DNA of 64,000 nt from Kocuria marina (GCF_000786655.1 NZ_JROM01000021.1:1-64000); one strand, 5' to 3'; positions 1 through 12,609 are shown, numbered from the stretch's first letter. Made by a program: numbers and translations. The notes: a model not told the origin generated them from the sequence alone.

Positions 1-506
<506 letters not shown>

Positions 507-661
507 AAAACTATTCAACAGAAACCACCCCACCACACCCATCAAAGGGCAGGCACCGGGGTGGGATCCCGGCTGACACCCAACACCCCCAGGAAACGGG
601 AAAACACCCAGGGGACCGTCAGGCCATCAACCAAAAACAAAAAACTTTGGTATCAACAAAC

Positions 662-691
662 TAGACACACTATTGAGTTGACAAACAACAA
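662..691 (-). promoter_or_regulatory. rRNA leader motif (antitermination/processing element)
   Basis: About 160 bases upstream of mature 16S the minus strand reads TTGTCAACTCAATAGTGTG, close to the GAGAACTCAATAGTGTG element found in actinobacterial rrn leaders. It is known there as part of the boxA-like antitermination and RNase III processing region. A T-rich stretch follows, running into the 16S 5' end. The assignment rests on motif similarity only. Confidence 0.6.
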
Positions 692-821
692 ACCACACCA
701 CACAACCCCTCACCAGGGCCACAACGGTCGGTTGTCCGATCAGGCCGTCAGCGGCCGATCGAAGATTTTGGTAATTGCTCCTCCGGTCGAACCTTCCGGT
801 CCGCCTCGAAGTGACTCATCA

Positions 822-851
822 AGCTTAGTTCCGCGTTGCTCGGCGTGTCAA
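822..851 (-). promoter_or_regulatory. rrn operon promoter (-35 TTGACA, -10 TAAGCT)
   Basis: On the minus strand a perfect TTGACA is followed after 18 bases by TAAGCT, a strong housekeeping-sigma promoter, with transcription expected to start near 815. It would give a leader of roughly 310 bases before 16S. The rest of the 610-base stretch between 16S and tyrS holds only this leader and the tyrS terminator; I see no gene in it. Confidence 0.7.
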
Positions 852-1004
852 CTTGACTGTTCAAGCCGATCCGCTCTGCGCTGCCGAACGCTAGGTAACC
901 ATAGCATGAACGAGGTCCGACTTCTCGGGCTGATCTTTGCTGGTCACCCCGCGGTTGCGGTCCCTTTCCGGTTCCTCGCCGCGGCGACTCGGAATACATT
1001 ACAC

Positions 1005-1043
1005 ACGAGCCGGGACCCGCGCAAAACGCTGGTCCCGGCTCGT
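1005..1043 (-). terminator. tyrS terminator hairpin
   Basis: A perfect 13-bp inverted repeat (ACGAGCCGGGACC with its complement) encloses a 13-base loop about 75 bases past the tyrS stop codon. There is no T-run, as is usual for high-GC actinobacterial terminators. It separates tyrS from the rrn promoter downstream on the same strand. Confidence 0.75.
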
Positions 1044-1117
1044 GATCGGCCCGCTGGACGGCGGGCTCGGGCACCGCCCGGTTCAGGGATGAAGGTCTGG
1101 GACGGTCGGTGTCCGGA

Positions 1118-2425
1118 TCAGCCGGTGACCGTGACGGCCGCGAGGTTCTTCTTCCCCCGGCGCAGCAGCGCGAACCGCCCGTGCAGCAGGTCGTCGGGGG
1201 TCAACGTGGCGTCCTCCCCCGAGAGCTTGCGGTTGTTGACCGAGGCACCGCCCTCCTTGAGGGTGCGCCGAGCCGCGGACTTGGATTCCGCGAGTCCCGT
1301 GGCCACGAGCAGATCCACCACGGCGTGTTCGCCGGCGGCGACCTCCGCGTGCGGCAGTTCCGCCGCGACCGCTGCGAGCGTGTCCTCGTCGAGGTCCTCG
1401 AAGGATCCCTTGCCGAAGACCGCGGCGGACGCCTCAATCGCCTTGCGCGTGGCCTCGACCCCGTGCACCAGGGTGTTGACATCTGAGGCGAGGACCTTCT
1501 GGGCCTCACGCCGGAAGGGTTCCTCCTCGGTGAGCCGCTGCAGTTCCTCGATCTCCTCGCGGGTGCGGAAGGTGAAGACCTTGAGCCGGTCCGCAACGTC
1601 CGCGTCCGCGGTGTTGAGCCAGAACTGGTAGAACGCGTACGGGGAGGTCAGCTCGGGGTCCAGCCAGATGGCATTGCCCTCCGACTTGCCGAACTTGGTG
1701 CCGTCCGAGTTGGTGATCAGCGGCGTGCCGATCGCGTGCACCGTGGCACCCTCGGCCTTGCGCACCAGGTCCGTGCCCGAGGTGAGGTTGCCCCACTGGT
1801 CGGAACCGCCGGTCTGCAGGACGCAGTCGTACTGCCGGTACAGGTTGAGGAAGTCCAGTCCCTGCAGGATCTGGTAGCTGAACTCGGTGTAGGAGATGCC
1901 CTCCTCCGAGTTCAGCCGCTTGGCCACGATGTCCTTCTTGATCATGGTGCCCACGCGAAAGTTCTTGCCGATGTCCCGCAGGAAGTCGATCGCGGACAGC
2001 TGGGACGTCCAGTCCAGGTTGTTGACCATGCGCGCGGGGTTCTCCCCCTCGAAGGACAGGAACCGCTGGACCTGCTCGCGCAGCAGATCCACCCATTCGG
2101 CCACGGTCTCGCGCGAGTTCAGCACGCGCTCCGAGGTCTGGCGCGGATCACCGATCAACCCGGTGGACCCGCCGACCAGACCGATGGGGTGGTGTCCCGC
2201 GAGCTGGAGCCGGCGCAGCAACAGCAGCTGGACCAGGTGTCCCAGGTGCAGGGATGACGCCGTGGGGTCGAACCCGCAGTAGTACGTGATGGGACCACCG
2301 TCGAGCGTTTCCTGCAGGGCCTCCGCATCCGTGGAGACCTGGACGAGTCCGCGCCAGTTCAGCTCCTCCCACAGGGAGGCGAAGGACGGATCGTTGTGCT
2401 GCGTGCTGAGATCGGTGGTTGACAC
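1118..2425 (-). CDS. tyrS: tyrosine--tRNA ligase
   Basis: Charges tRNA-Tyr with tyrosine in the cytoplasm. The 435-residue product has the class I signatures: HLGH at residues 60-63 (HIGH-like) and KFGKS at 244-248 (KMSKS-like), a Rossmann catalytic domain, and a C-terminal S4-type RNA-binding segment ending in RRGKKNLAAV. Length is normal for bacterial TyrRS. The start is a GTG without a visible Shine-Dalgarno sequence. It lies only 13 bases after the stop of the helicase-like gene upstream, so translation may be coupled or the transcript leaderless. A strong hairpin terminator follows. Confidence 0.96.
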   Translation of the reverse strand: MSTTDLSTQHNDPSFASLWEELNWRGLVQVSTDAEALQETLDGGPITYYCGFDPTASSLHLGHLVQLLLLRRLQLAGHHPIGLVGGSTGLIGDPRQTSERVLNSRETVAEWVDLLREQVQRFLSFEGENPARMVNNLDWTSQLSAIDFLRDIGKNFRVGTMIKKDIVAKRLNSEEGISYTEFSYQILQGLDFLNLYRQYDCVLQTGGSDQWGNLTSGTDLVRKAEGATVHAIGTPLITNSDGTKFGKSEGNAIWLDPELTSPYAFYQFWLNTADADVADRLKVFTFRTREEIEELQRLTEEEPFRREAQKVLASDVNTLVHGVEATRKAIEASAAVFGKGSFEDLDEDTLAAVAAELPHAEVAAGEHAVVDLLVATGLAESKSAARRTLKEGGASVNNRKLSGEDATLTPDDLLHGRFALLRRGKKNLAAVTVTG

Positions 2426-2438
2426 GTGGACTAAGTTA

Positions 2439-4736
2439 TCAGGCCGCCGTGGGGTCCTCGGCGCCCGGTTCCCCGGGTTGCGGAGTGATTCCCTCGGGCA
2501 GTCCGTGGGCCGCCACGAGGTACAACCGCTGGGTGGGACGGGTCATGGCCACGTACAGATTGCCCGGGCCCCCGGCGGGGTCGTCCGCGATCTCCGTGGG
2601 CTCCACGACCACCACGGAATCGAATTCGAGCCCCTTGGCGTCCCACGGGGTGAGCACCATGATCCGTCGGTCCAGGCTGCGCATTCCGGCGGCCACCATT
2701 CCCGGGAACGCCCTGTCCAGGGCCGTGCCCACCGTCGCGAGACGACCGCCCGGGCACACGACGCCCACGAGTCCCCCGGCGAGCCGGTCGAGTTCGCCCC
2801 GCACCTGGGCCACGACCTGCTCGGCCAGATCCGTTTCGGAGTCCACCGGCACGATCACGGGCGCCTCGCCGTCGCGCACCGCCGTGGGGTCGGAGACCGC
2901 GATCCCCGCGGCCTGCGCGACCCGCACCGCGGCGTCGGCGATGGGCTGCGGTGTGCGGTAGTTGACCGTGAGCTCCTCGAGCGTGAAACGCTCCCCCACG
3001 AACGGTTTGAGCGCGTCGTCCCAGGTCCGGGCCGCCGCGGCATTACCCGCCTGGGCGATGTCCCCGACCACGGTGAAGGACTTCAGGGGGCACCGGCGCA
3101 TGAGCACGCGCCACTGCATGGGTGACAGTTCCTGCGCCTCGTCCACGACCACGTGCCCGTAGGCCCACGTGCGGTCCGACGACGCTGCTTCGGCCGCCGT
3201 CATCCGGTGCGGCGCCTCCGCGTTGAAGGACGTGAGTTGCTCGACCGTGACGACGCCCTGGGCGCCGATGTCCTCGAACCCCTCCGCCATGGCCTCGAGC
3301 GCCTTCTGCGCCGATTCCTGGGCCTTGCGTTCCTCGAGCGACCGGTCACCGCGCACCTTGATGCCGGCGGACTCGAAGTCGCCCAGCAGTTCCGCGGCCT
3401 CGTCCAGCAGGGCGACGTCGGGCACGGTCAACGGCGCGTCCCCGGACCGCAGCAGGCGCGCCACCTGGGCGTCCGAGAGCCGTGGCGCGGCGGAGCGCAA
3501 GTAGTGCTCCTTGGCGAACAACTGGGCCACGAGCTGCTGGGGGGTCAACGGCAACCACAGGAGGTTGAGCGCGATGCGCACCTCGCGGGACTGCCGCAGG
3601 TCCTCCTTGAGGTAGGAGCGGTCCATGGTGCTCCCGGCCTTCTCGTTGAGCTCGTCCCCGAGGGTCTGCGCGAGCTCCTTGACGATGACCTTCACGAACG
3701 TCTCGCGCGCCTCGTTGTGCGGCTTGCCCGTGGCGCGCGCCCGCTCCCGCGCCCGGCGCACGAGGGAGGGTTCCAGGCGCACACTGTGGCCGTCCACGGT
3801 GAGCCACTGCGTGCGCTCGGGGACCTTCTGCCGATCCGCCACGGCTCGTTTGATCACGTCCACCATGTGCAGCCCGGACTTCCACCGGGTCACCCAGGGG
3901 TCGGTCTCGACGGTGCCGTGCACCCCCGGGTACAGGTCCGCGAGGGAGGACATCACCACGCCGGTCTCCCCGAGCGCGGGCAGCACGCGTTCGATGTACC
4001 ACAGGAACGACGACGACGGACCCACGATCAGCACGCCCGACTTCGCGAGCCGCTCGCGGTGTTCGTACAACAGGTATGCGGCACGGTGCAGGGCCACGGC
4101 GGTCTTGCCGGTGCCCGGGCCACCCTGGACCACGCGCACCCCGGACAGCGGGGCGCGGATGATGCGGTCCTGTTCGGCCTGGATCGTGGCGACGATGTCC
4201 GTCATCCGGCCCGTGCGCTCGGAGTTCAGCGCGGCGATGAGCGCGCCCTCGCCGTGCACGACCTCGGCGTCGGAGACGGCACCCGGATCCAGGACGTCGT
4301 CCTCGAGGGCGGTAACGTCCCGCCCGTCCATGATGAGGTGACGCCGGCGCACGAGGTCCATGGGGTTGGCGGCGGTGGCCTGGTAGAAAGCCCCGGCCTC
4401 GCGGGCGCGCCAGTCCAGCACGAGTCGGCGGTGGTCCTCCGTGGCCAGTCCGAGCCGGCCCACGTAATGACGTTCGCCTTCGGTGGTGTCCAGGCGGCCG
4501 AATACCAGCCGTTCATCCACCGCATTCAGTTGGGTGAGGCGGTCCTCGTAGTGCGTGGCGAACGCGTCACGTTCGGAGCGCGCCTGGTGTCCCCCGCCGA
4601 AGTTCGTGGTCCGGACGCGGCGCAACTCGTCCGCATTGAGTTGCCGCAACTCGTCCAACCGGGCGTAGGCCTCGGCGACGTAGCGCCGCTCCTCCCCCAG
4701 TTGCCGGGACACCTCCACGGATGCGGATTCCTCCAC
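2439..4736 (-). CDS. HelR/HelD-like RNA polymerase-recycling ATPase (UvrD/Rep superfamily)
   Basis: A superfamily 1 helicase-like ATPase of 765 residues. Counting from the GTG chosen here, the Walker A motif GGPGTGKT is at about 205-212. A DEAQELSP Walker B/motif II and a GDIAQAG motif III follow in the second half. The long N-terminal coiled region (VSRQLGEERRYVAEAYARLDEL) before the first ATPase lobe is typical of the HelD/HelR family, which releases stalled RNA polymerase and in some actinobacteria protects against rifamycins. An upstream in-frame GTG would add six residues, but the downstream one has GAGGTGA at ideal spacing. It precedes tyrS by 13 bases. Specific function is inferred from family; a DNA helicase role cannot be excluded. 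Confidence 0.8.
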   Translation of the reverse strand: MEESASVEVSRQLGEERRYVAEAYARLDELRQLNADELRRVRTTNFGGGHQARSERDAFATHYEDRLTQLNAVDERLVFGRLDTTEGERHYVGRLGLATEDHRRLVLDWRAREAGAFYQATAANPMDLVRRRHLIMDGRDVTALEDDVLDPGAVSDAEVVHGEGALIAALNSERTGRMTDIVATIQAEQDRIIRAPLSGVRVVQGGPGTGKTAVALHRAAYLLYEHRERLAKSGVLIVGPSSSFLWYIERVLPALGETGVVMSSLADLYPGVHGTVETDPWVTRWKSGLHMVDVIKRAVADRQKVPERTQWLTVDGHSVRLEPSLVRRARERARATGKPHNEARETFVKVIVKELAQTLGDELNEKAGSTMDRSYLKEDLRQSREVRIALNLLWLPLTPQQLVAQLFAKEHYLRSAAPRLSDAQVARLLRSGDAPLTVPDVALLDEAAELLGDFESAGIKVRGDRSLEERKAQESAQKALEAMAEGFEDIGAQGVVTVEQLTSFNAEAPHRMTAAEAASSDRTWAYGHVVVDEAQELSPMQWRVLMRRCPLKSFTVVGDIAQAGNAAAARTWDDALKPFVGERFTLEELTVNYRTPQPIADAAVRVAQAAGIAVSDPTAVRDGEAPVIVPVDSETDLAEQVVAQVRGELDRLAGGLVGVVCPGGRLATVGTALDRAFPGMVAAGMRSLDRRIMVLTPWDAKGLEFDSVVVVEPTEIADDPAGGPGNLYVAMTRPTQRLYLVAAHGLPEGITPQPGEPGAEDPTAA

Positions 4737-4823
4737 GCACTTCACCTCACGCACACTGCCGACGGGTCCGGTCGCTCAACCGGCGATCGACCATCCTACC
4801 GCTCGATCCGCGCGACTCCCCCG

Positions 4824-5351
4824 TCACACGCGCAACAGTGCGCGCACGCGGTGCCCACCCAGTTGGGCCCGGCCGCGCAGCGCGGTCAGCTCCATGATCA
4901 CGCCGAAACCCGCGACGTTGTACCCGCCGCGCGTCAACAACGACGCCGCCGCACCGAGGGTCCCGCCCGTGGCGAGGACGTCGTCCAGGACCAGGACGCG
5001 CGAACCCCGGGGAGCGTCGTCTGTGTGGATCTCGAGCATGCCCGTGCCGTACTCGAGGTCATGGGCCTGCGAGATGGTCTCGCGCGGGAGCTTGCCCGCC
5101 TTGCGCACCGGGATGATCCCCGCCCCGGACGCGTACGCCACGGCCGCGGCGATCATGAACCCGCGGGCTTCCACGCCGGCCACGCAGTCGTACTGGCCGC
5201 GGAAGGCGTCCACGAGCGCGTCCACGGTGCGCTTGAAGCCGTCCCCGTCCGCGAACAGGGGCGTGAGATCGCGGAAGAGCACCCCCGGCTCGGGGTGGTC
5301 GGGGATCTTGGCGCACAACCGGTCGATCATCTGTTCCACGGATTCAGTCAC
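4824..5351 (-). CDS. apt: adenine phosphoribosyltransferase
   Basis: Purine salvage enzyme making AMP from adenine and PRPP in the cytoplasm. The 175-residue protein has the PRPP-binding loop VLVLDDVLATGGT and the upstream GVEARGFMIAAAVAY segment characteristic of APRT. The start is GTG with GGAGCA immediately before it, a short spacing. It lies downstream of the glycosylase gene with a small gap and ends about 90 bases before the HelR-like gene. Confidence 0.93.
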   Translation of the reverse strand: MTESVEQMIDRLCAKIPDHPEPGVLFRDLTPLFADGDGFKRTVDALVDAFRGQYDCVAGVEARGFMIAAAVAYASGAGIIPVRKAGKLPRETISQAHDLEYGTGMLEIHTDDAPRGSRVLVLDDVLATGGTLGAAASLLTRGGYNVAGFGVIMELTALRGRAQLGGHRVRALLRV

Positions 5352-5393
5352 TGCTCCATCGTATCCGGCGCACCGCGCGTGGCGGACGGTGCG

Positions 5394-7639
<2,246 letters not shown>

Positions 7640-7686
7640 GCGATGATGTGGTGATCACCCGCGCACCGGGGCGCGGGAGACGGATG

Positions 7687-8892
7687 TCAGCCCTCGGCGA
7701 GGCCCTGCTCGCGGCGGGAGGCCACCTTGGAGGACATCCCGAACAGTTCGATGAACCCGCGGGCGTTGGACTGGTCGAAGGAGTCACCCTCGTCGTACGT
7801 GGCCAGGTTGAAGTCGTAGAGGCCCGTGGACGAGCGCCGCCCGGTCACGGTGGCCCGGCCCGCGTGCAACTCCATGCGGATGTCACCGTTGACGTACTTC
7901 TGGGTGTCCTCGATGAACACGTCCAAGGACTTCTTCAGCGGGGAGAACCACTGGCCGTCGTAGACGAGCTCGGTCCAGCGCTGACCCACGGTCTTCTTGA
8001 AGCGGGCCTGCTCGCGCTCGATCGTGACGTTCTCGAGTTCCTTGTGCGCGGCGATCAACGCCATGGCACCCGGGGCCTCGTAGATCTCACGGGACTTGAT
8101 GCCCACGAGCCGGTCCTCCACGATGTCGATCCGCCCCACGCCCTGGGCACCCGCGCGGCGGTTGAGCTCCTGGATGGCCTGCAGCGGCGTGACGGGCTTG
8201 CCGTCGAGCGCCACGGGCACGCCCTGCTCGAACGTGATCACGACCTCGTCCGCGGCGGGCGGGAACGTGGGATCGTCCGTGTAGTCGTAGACGTCCTTGG
8301 TGGGCGCGTTCCAGATGTCCTCGAGGAACCCGGTCTCCACCGCGCGGCCCCACACGTTCTGGTCGATCGAGAAGGGGTTCTTCTTGGTCGTGGCGATCGG
8401 CAGGTTGTTGTTCTCCGCGTACGTGATGGCCTTCTCACGGGTCAACGCGAGGTCACGCACCGGCGCGATGCACTTGAGTTCGGGGCCCAGGGTCTGGATC
8501 CCCACCTCGAAGCGCACCTGGTCGTTGCCCTTGCCCGTGCAGCCGTGGGCCACCGTGGTGGCCCCGAACTGCTTGGCGGCCTTCACGAGGTGCTTGACGA
8601 TCACCGGGCGGGAGACGGCCGAGACCAGCGGGTAGGAGTCCATGTAGAGACCGTTGGCCTTCAGCGCTGGCATGCAGTACTCACTGGCGAACTCGTCACG
8701 GGCGTCCGCGACGTACGCCTCCACGGCACCGCAGTCCAGAGCACGCTGACGCACGGTCTCGAGGTCCTCGCCACCCTGTCCGACGTCCACGGCCATGGCG
8801 ATGACCTCGGCACCGGTGGCCTCACCGATCCACCCGATGGCCACGGACGTGTCCAATCCGCCCGAGTAGGCCAATACAACGCGATCACTCAC
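7687..8892 (-). CDS. argG: argininosuccinate synthase
   Basis: Joins citrulline and aspartate using ATP in arginine synthesis. The [10 protein letters not shown]-loop of the N-type ATP pyrophosphatases lies at the N-terminus. The start is taken as the GTG preceded by GAGGAGAGCGCC, giving 401 residues, the usual ArgG length; an upstream ATG in frame would add an unlikely 24-residue leader. The promoter region carries ArgR-type half-sites. A strong terminator hairpin follows, before argH. Confidence 0.96.
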   Translation of the reverse strand: MSDRVVLAYSGGLDTSVAIGWIGEATGAEVIAMAVDVGQGGEDLETVRQRALDCGAVEAYVADARDEFASEYCMPALKANGLYMDSYPLVSAVSRPVIVKHLVKAAKQFGATTVAHGCTGKGNDQVRFEVGIQTLGPELKCIAPVRDLALTREKAITYAENNNLPIATTKKNPFSIDQNVWGRAVETGFLEDIWNAPTKDVYDYTDDPTFPPAADEVVITFEQGVPVALDGKPVTPLQAIQELNRRAGAQGVGRIDIVEDRLVGIKSREIYEAPGAMALIAAHKELENVTIEREQARFKKTVGQRWTELVYDGQWFSPLKKSLDVFIEDTQKYVNGDIRMELHAGRATVTGRRSSTGLYDFNLATYDEGDSFDQSNARGFIELFGMSSKVASRREQGLAEG

Positions 8893-8949
8893 GGCGCTCT
8901 CCTCATACACGACGACAACACTGACTACGCGAGTCGAACCCGCGCCTCG

Positions 8950-8983
8950 TGCATGACTATACACACCAATCAGTATTTATGCA
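8950..8983 (-). promoter_or_regulatory. ArgR operator (ARG box) upstream of argG
   Basis: On the minus strand TGCATAAATACT and, in inverted orientation, TGCATGACTAT flank an 11-base spacer just upstream of argG. The first half-site is almost identical to the TGCATAAATATT upstream of argC. ArgR, encoded in the same cluster, is the obvious candidate repressor. The TAA stop codon of the acyl-CoA ligase gene lies inside the half-site. A TATAGT lies between the half-sites and could be a -10. Confidence 0.65.
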
Positions 8984-10491
8984 TCGAGGGTCAGTTCACG
9001 CTTGAGGATCTTGCCCGTGGGGCCCTTGGGCAGCTCGTCCACGATGCGGTAGATCCGGGGGTACTTGTACTTGGCCACCCGCTCCTGGACGAACGCGTCC
9101 AGCTCGCGCGTCACCTGGTCCTTGTCCTTGGTCTCGAGCACGGAGGACTCGAACACCACGACGGCGCCCACTTCCTCGCCGTGCTTCTCGTCCGGGACGC
9201 CCACGACCGCGGCCTCCACGACGCCGGGGAACTGGTAGATGACCTCCTCGACCTCGCGCGGGTACACGTTGTAGCCGCCACGCAGGATCATGTCCTTCTT
9301 GCGGTCCACGATGAAGATGGCGCCGTCCTCGTCCTGCCGGCCCATGTCACCCGTGTGGAACCACCCGCCGCGCATGGCCTCCTCCGTGGCCTCGGGCTTG
9401 CCCCAGTAGCCCTTCATGACGTACCGGCCGCGCACGACGAGCTCGCCGACCTCGTTCGTGCCCACCTCCTGGTCCTGCCCGTCCACGATCCGGATCTCCG
9501 CACCGTCCACGGGCGTCCCGATGGAACCGGGCTTGCGCACGCCGCCCGGCTGGTTGAAGCACACGACCGGCGAGGTCTCGGACAGCCCGTAGCCCTCGTA
9601 GATCTCGGTGTCGAACACCTTCTCGAACTTGCTCATGACCTCCACGGGCATGGAGGAGCCTCCGGAGACGCAGGCCCGCAGCTCGAGCCCCTCCGCACCC
9701 GCGGGATCCTGGCCCACCTGGTGCAGCAGCGCGACGTACATGCTGGGCACGCCGGTCAGGATCGACACCTTGTCACGACGGAGGATCTCGAGGGCCTTGC
9801 CCGGGTGGAACCGCGGCAGCAGGGTGACCGCGCCGCCGCGCAGGATCACGCTGTTCAGGGCCGTGGTCTGACCGAAGACGTGGAAGAACGGCAGTCCGCC
9901 GAACATGACGTCGTCCGCGGTGAGGTCGAACAGGGAGCCTGCGACCACGGCGTTCGTGCGCAGGTTGTTGTGGGTCAGTTCCGCACCCTTGGGGCGGCCC
10001 GTGGTGCCGGAGGTGTAGAGCAGGACCGCGGTGTCCGAGTCCTCGCGTTCCACGACCTCGGTGACCGGCTCCACCTCCTGCAGCTGCTGCGCGGTCCCGG
10101 CGGGGCTGACGGGGATCACCTCCACTCCGTCGAGCTCCTCGGCGGCCTTCTGGCTGGCCTCGGCCATGTCCTGCCACGCGAACACGAGGGACACCCCGGC
10201 GTCCTGGTAGTGGTAGGTCAGCTCCCGCGGGGTGAGCAACGGGTTCAGCGGCACCACGATGGCGCCCACGCGCAACACCGCGTAGTACAGCGCCGGCATG
10301 TGCGGGACGTTGGGCAGCACGAGGGCCACGCGGTCACCGGGTCCGATCCCCCGCGCGCGCAGCAATCCCGCGGCGCGGGCGGAGAGGCCGTCCAGTTGTT
10401 GGTAGGTCACGCGCGTGTCGTCCAGGATGATCGCGGGGTTCGTGGGGTGTTTCTGCGCCGAGTCGGTGAGCAGGGTGGCCAGGTTCGTCAT
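8977..10491 (-). CDS. long-chain fatty acid--CoA ligase (AMP-binding enzyme)
   Basis: A 504-residue ANL-superfamily adenylate-forming enzyme that would activate a fatty acid to its CoA thioester. The signature YTSGTTGRPKG is at residues 159-169, followed by YEGYGLSETSP, GGWFHTGDMG and DRKKDMILRGGYNVYPREVE, then the GPTGKILKREL C-terminal lysine motif. Substrate chain length cannot be read from the sequence. It sits on the minus strand inside the arg cluster, between argR and argG, divergent from the ankyrin gene; its stop codon overlaps the argG operator. Relatives normally keep argR and argG adjacent, so this looks like an insertion. Confidence 0.9.
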   Translation of the reverse strand: MTNLATLLTDSAQKHPTNPAIILDDTRVTYQQLDGLSARAAGLLRARGIGPGDRVALVLPNVPHMPALYYAVLRVGAIVVPLNPLLTPRELTYHYQDAGVSLVFAWQDMAEASQKAAEELDGVEVIPVSPAGTAQQLQEVEPVTEVVEREDSDTAVLLYTSGTTGRPKGAELTHNNLRTNAVVAGSLFDLTADDVMFGGLPFFHVFGQTTALNSVILRGGAVTLLPRFHPGKALEILRRDKVSILTGVPSMYVALLHQVGQDPAGAEGLELRACVSGGSSMPVEVMSKFEKVFDTEIYEGYGLSETSPVVCFNQPGGVRKPGSIGTPVDGAEIRIVDGQDQEVGTNEVGELVVRGRYVMKGYWGKPEATEEAMRGGWFHTGDMGRQDEDGAIFIVDRKKDMILRGGYNVYPREVEEVIYQFPGVVEAAVVGVPDEKHGEEVGAVVVFESSVLETKDKDQVTRELDAFVQERVAKYKYPRIYRIVDELPKGPTGKILKRELTLDA

Positions 10492-10663
10492 GAGTCCTCC
10501 GAGTCCGATCTGTGAGTTCTAACACATGAGACTGCCAGTACCGGGTACACGAGTCAAACACGGTGGTCCGGGGCCCGCCCGTGCCACACTGGGAGCCGAG
10601 AAACCGCAGTATCGCCCCTGATTCGGGGCGGTACTCACGCGCCGTCCTTGCGAAGGAAGATCT

Positions 10664-11095
10664 GTGACCACACCGGAACCCCAACCTCAGGCCCCCCAGT
10701 TCACCGACGAGGAGCTGGAGTACATCGCGTCCCTGTTCGACGCCGCCCGCCACGGTGACACCGACCTGTTGCGCTTCGCGCTGGAGGCCGGCGTGCCGGT
10801 CAACCTGACGAACAACAAGGGCGACACCCTGTTGAACCTCGCGTGCTATCAGGAACAGCGGGACGCGGTGGCCCTGCTGCTGGAACACGGCGCGGACACC
10901 GAACGCGTGAGCGACATGGGGTTCACCGCTCTCGTGTGCGCGGTGTTCCGCGGCAACGAGGAGATCACGCGCATGCTGCTCGACGCCGGCGCGGGCCAGG
11001 CCACCGGCCACCAGCACGCGCAGGACGTGGCCCGGGTCTTCGGGCAGGAACACCTCCTGCCGCTGCTGCAGGAGCGGGAGTCGCGCGAGGACTGA
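10664..11095 (+). CDS. ankyrin repeat protein
   Basis: A 143-residue soluble protein with about three ankyrin repeats: the NNKGDTLLNLACYQEQRDAV, SDMGFTALVCAVFRGN and neighbouring LLLEHGADTE/LLDAGAG motifs are typical. Ankyrin repeats mediate protein-protein contacts; no partner or enzymatic domain is visible. The GTG start follows AAGGAAG. It reads against its neighbours, divergent from the acyl-CoA ligase gene and convergent with argR with a 15-base gap. It has no signal peptide or membrane segment. Confidence 0.85.
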   Translation: MTTPEPQPQAPQFTDEELEYIASLFDAARHGDTDLLRFALEAGVPVNLTNNKGDTLLNLACYQEQRDAVALLLEHGADTERVSDMGFTALVCAVFRGNEEITRMLLDAGAGQATGHQHAQDVARVFGQEHLLPLLQERESRED

Positions 11096-11110
11096 GCGCC
11101 GCGGCGTCGT

Positions 11111-11605
11111 TCAGCGCGCGAAGTCCAGGAACCTCCGGGCGAGGTCCGCGCCGCCGTTGGCCTCGCGTGCGACGACCATGATCGTGTCGTCCCCGGCAAT
11201 GGTGCCGAGCACCTCGGGGAGCAGCGAGTGGTCGATCGCCGAGGCGAAGTACTGCGCGGCCCCGGGCGGGGTGCGCAGGATCACGAGGTTGGCGCTGCCC
11301 TCGGCCGTCACGAGCAGCTCGCGGCACAGCGTGGCCAGTTTTGCGTCCGTGCTCTGACGGGTGACGCCGCTGGTCGGGGACCGGTCCACCCCCGCCTGGG
11401 GGACCGCGTAGACCATGCCCCCGCTCGCGGAGCGCACGCGCACCGCCTCGAGTTCCACGAGGTCCCGGGACAGGGTCGCCTGGGTCACCTGGATGCCGTC
11501 CGCCGCGAGCAGTTCGGCCAGTTCGGCCTGCGAGTGGACGTCTCCCCCGGTCACCAGTTCGAGGATCCGGGCCTGGCGCGCCGTCTTGGTCGTGGGGATG
11601 CTCAC
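11111..11605 (-). CDS. argR: arginine repressor
   Basis: Arginine-responsive DNA-binding regulator. The 164-residue protein has an N-terminal winged helix ([11 protein letters not shown] ... [25 protein letters not shown]) and a C-terminal arginine-binding hexamerisation domain with [14 protein letters not shown]. The GTG start overlaps the argF stop codon by four bases, so it is the last gene of argCJBDFR. It probably represses the operon through the half-sites before argC and argG. Confidence 0.95.
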   Translation of the reverse strand: MSIPTTKTARQARILELVTGGDVHSQAELAELLAADGIQVTQATLSRDLVELEAVRVRSASGGMVYAVPQAGVDRSPTSGVTRQSTDAKLATLCRELLVTAEGSANLVILRTPPGAAQYFASAIDHSLLPEVLGTIAGDDTIMVVAREANGGADLARRFLDFAR

Positions 11606-12573
11606 CGCGCCCCCTCCCGGCGCAGGGCGGCGGGCAGGTCCGCGGACAGTCCCGAGGAATCCAGCAGGAACGTCAGCAGGGCCTTCTGCGCGTGCACCCG
11701 GTTCTCGGCCTCGTCCCACACCCGGGACGCGGGACCGTCGATCACGTCCGCGGCGACCTCGAAGCCGCGGTAGGCGGGCAGGCAGTGCAGGAACACGGCG
11801 TCGTCGGCCGCGAGCGCCATGGCCTCGGAGGTCACCGAGTACGGCGTGAAGATCTGCGCGCGCTCGGCCTTCTCGCTCTCCTGGCCCATGGACACCCACG
11901 TGTCGGTGACGACGGCGTCCGCGTCCTTCAGCGCCTCGCTCGCGTCCGTGGTCACGAGCACCGAGCCGCCGGTGAGCTCGGCGCGTTCGCGGGCCGCGGC
12001 GACGACGTCCTCGCGCGACAGATAGCCCTCCGGCCCGGCAACCCGCACGTGCATGCCGGCCGTGACGCAACCGAGCAGGTAGGAGTTCGCCATGTTGTTG
12101 GCGGCGTCCCCCAGGTAGACCAGGGTGCGCCCGGCCACGTCCCCGAACTCCTCGCGCAGCGTCAGCAGGTCCGCGAGGATCTGACACGGGTGGTAGTCGT
12201 CGGACAGGGCGTTGATCACCGGGACGTCGCTGAACTCGGCCATCTCCTCGAGCCCCGACTGGGCATACGTGCGCCACACGATCGCCGCGAGCATCCGGGA
12301 GAGCACCCGGGCGCTGTCCGCGACGGTTTCCTTGTGGCCCAGCTGGGATTCCCCCGGGTTGATGATCAGCGGGTTGCCGCCCAGGTCGCTCACCCCTGCC
12401 GCGAACGAGACGCGGGTGCGGGTGGAGGTCTTGTCGAAGATGATCCCCACGGTCTGCGGACCCGCGAGCGGGCGGCGGGAGAACCGGTCCGCCTTGAGCG
12501 CGGCGGCAAGGTCCAGGACCCCGGACTGTTCCTCGGGGGTGAGATCGGTGTCGACCAGGAAGTGACGGGGCAC
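11602..12573 (-). CDS. argF: ornithine carbamoyltransferase
   Basis: Transfers a carbamoyl group from carbamoyl phosphate to ornithine, giving citrulline. The 323-residue sequence has the carbamoyl-phosphate loop STRTR at residues 50-54, HPCQ at 128-131 and the ornithine-binding HCLPA at 263-267. It lies 36 bases after argD and overlaps argR by four bases, consistent with one polycistronic arg transcript. Confidence 0.97.
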   Translation of the reverse strand: MPRHFLVDTDLTPEEQSGVLDLAAALKADRFSRRPLAGPQTVGIIFDKTSTRTRVSFAAGVSDLGGNPLIINPGESQLGHKETVADSARVLSRMLAAIVWRTYAQSGLEEMAEFSDVPVINALSDDYHPCQILADLLTLREEFGDVAGRTLVYLGDAANNMANSYLLGCVTAGMHVRVAGPEGYLSREDVVAAARERAELTGGSVLVTTDASEALKDADAVVTDTWVSMGQESEKAERAQIFTPYSVTSEAMALAADDAVFLHCLPAYRGFEVAADVIDGPASRVWDEAENRVHAQKALLTFLLDSSGLSADLPAALRREGAR

Positions 12574-12609
12574 GGGGGATTCTCCTTCGGGTGTGGTGCT
12601 GTCCGGGGC

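Noticed and set aside
4737-4823. Rifamycin-associated element before the HelR-like gene
   Set aside because: I looked for the long GGGGCTTGC...-type inverted repeat and did not find it.
10334-11053. Minus-strand frame opposite the ankyrin gene
   Set aside because: The plus-strand frame has clear ankyrin repeats and a ribosome site; the reverse product has no recognisable features.
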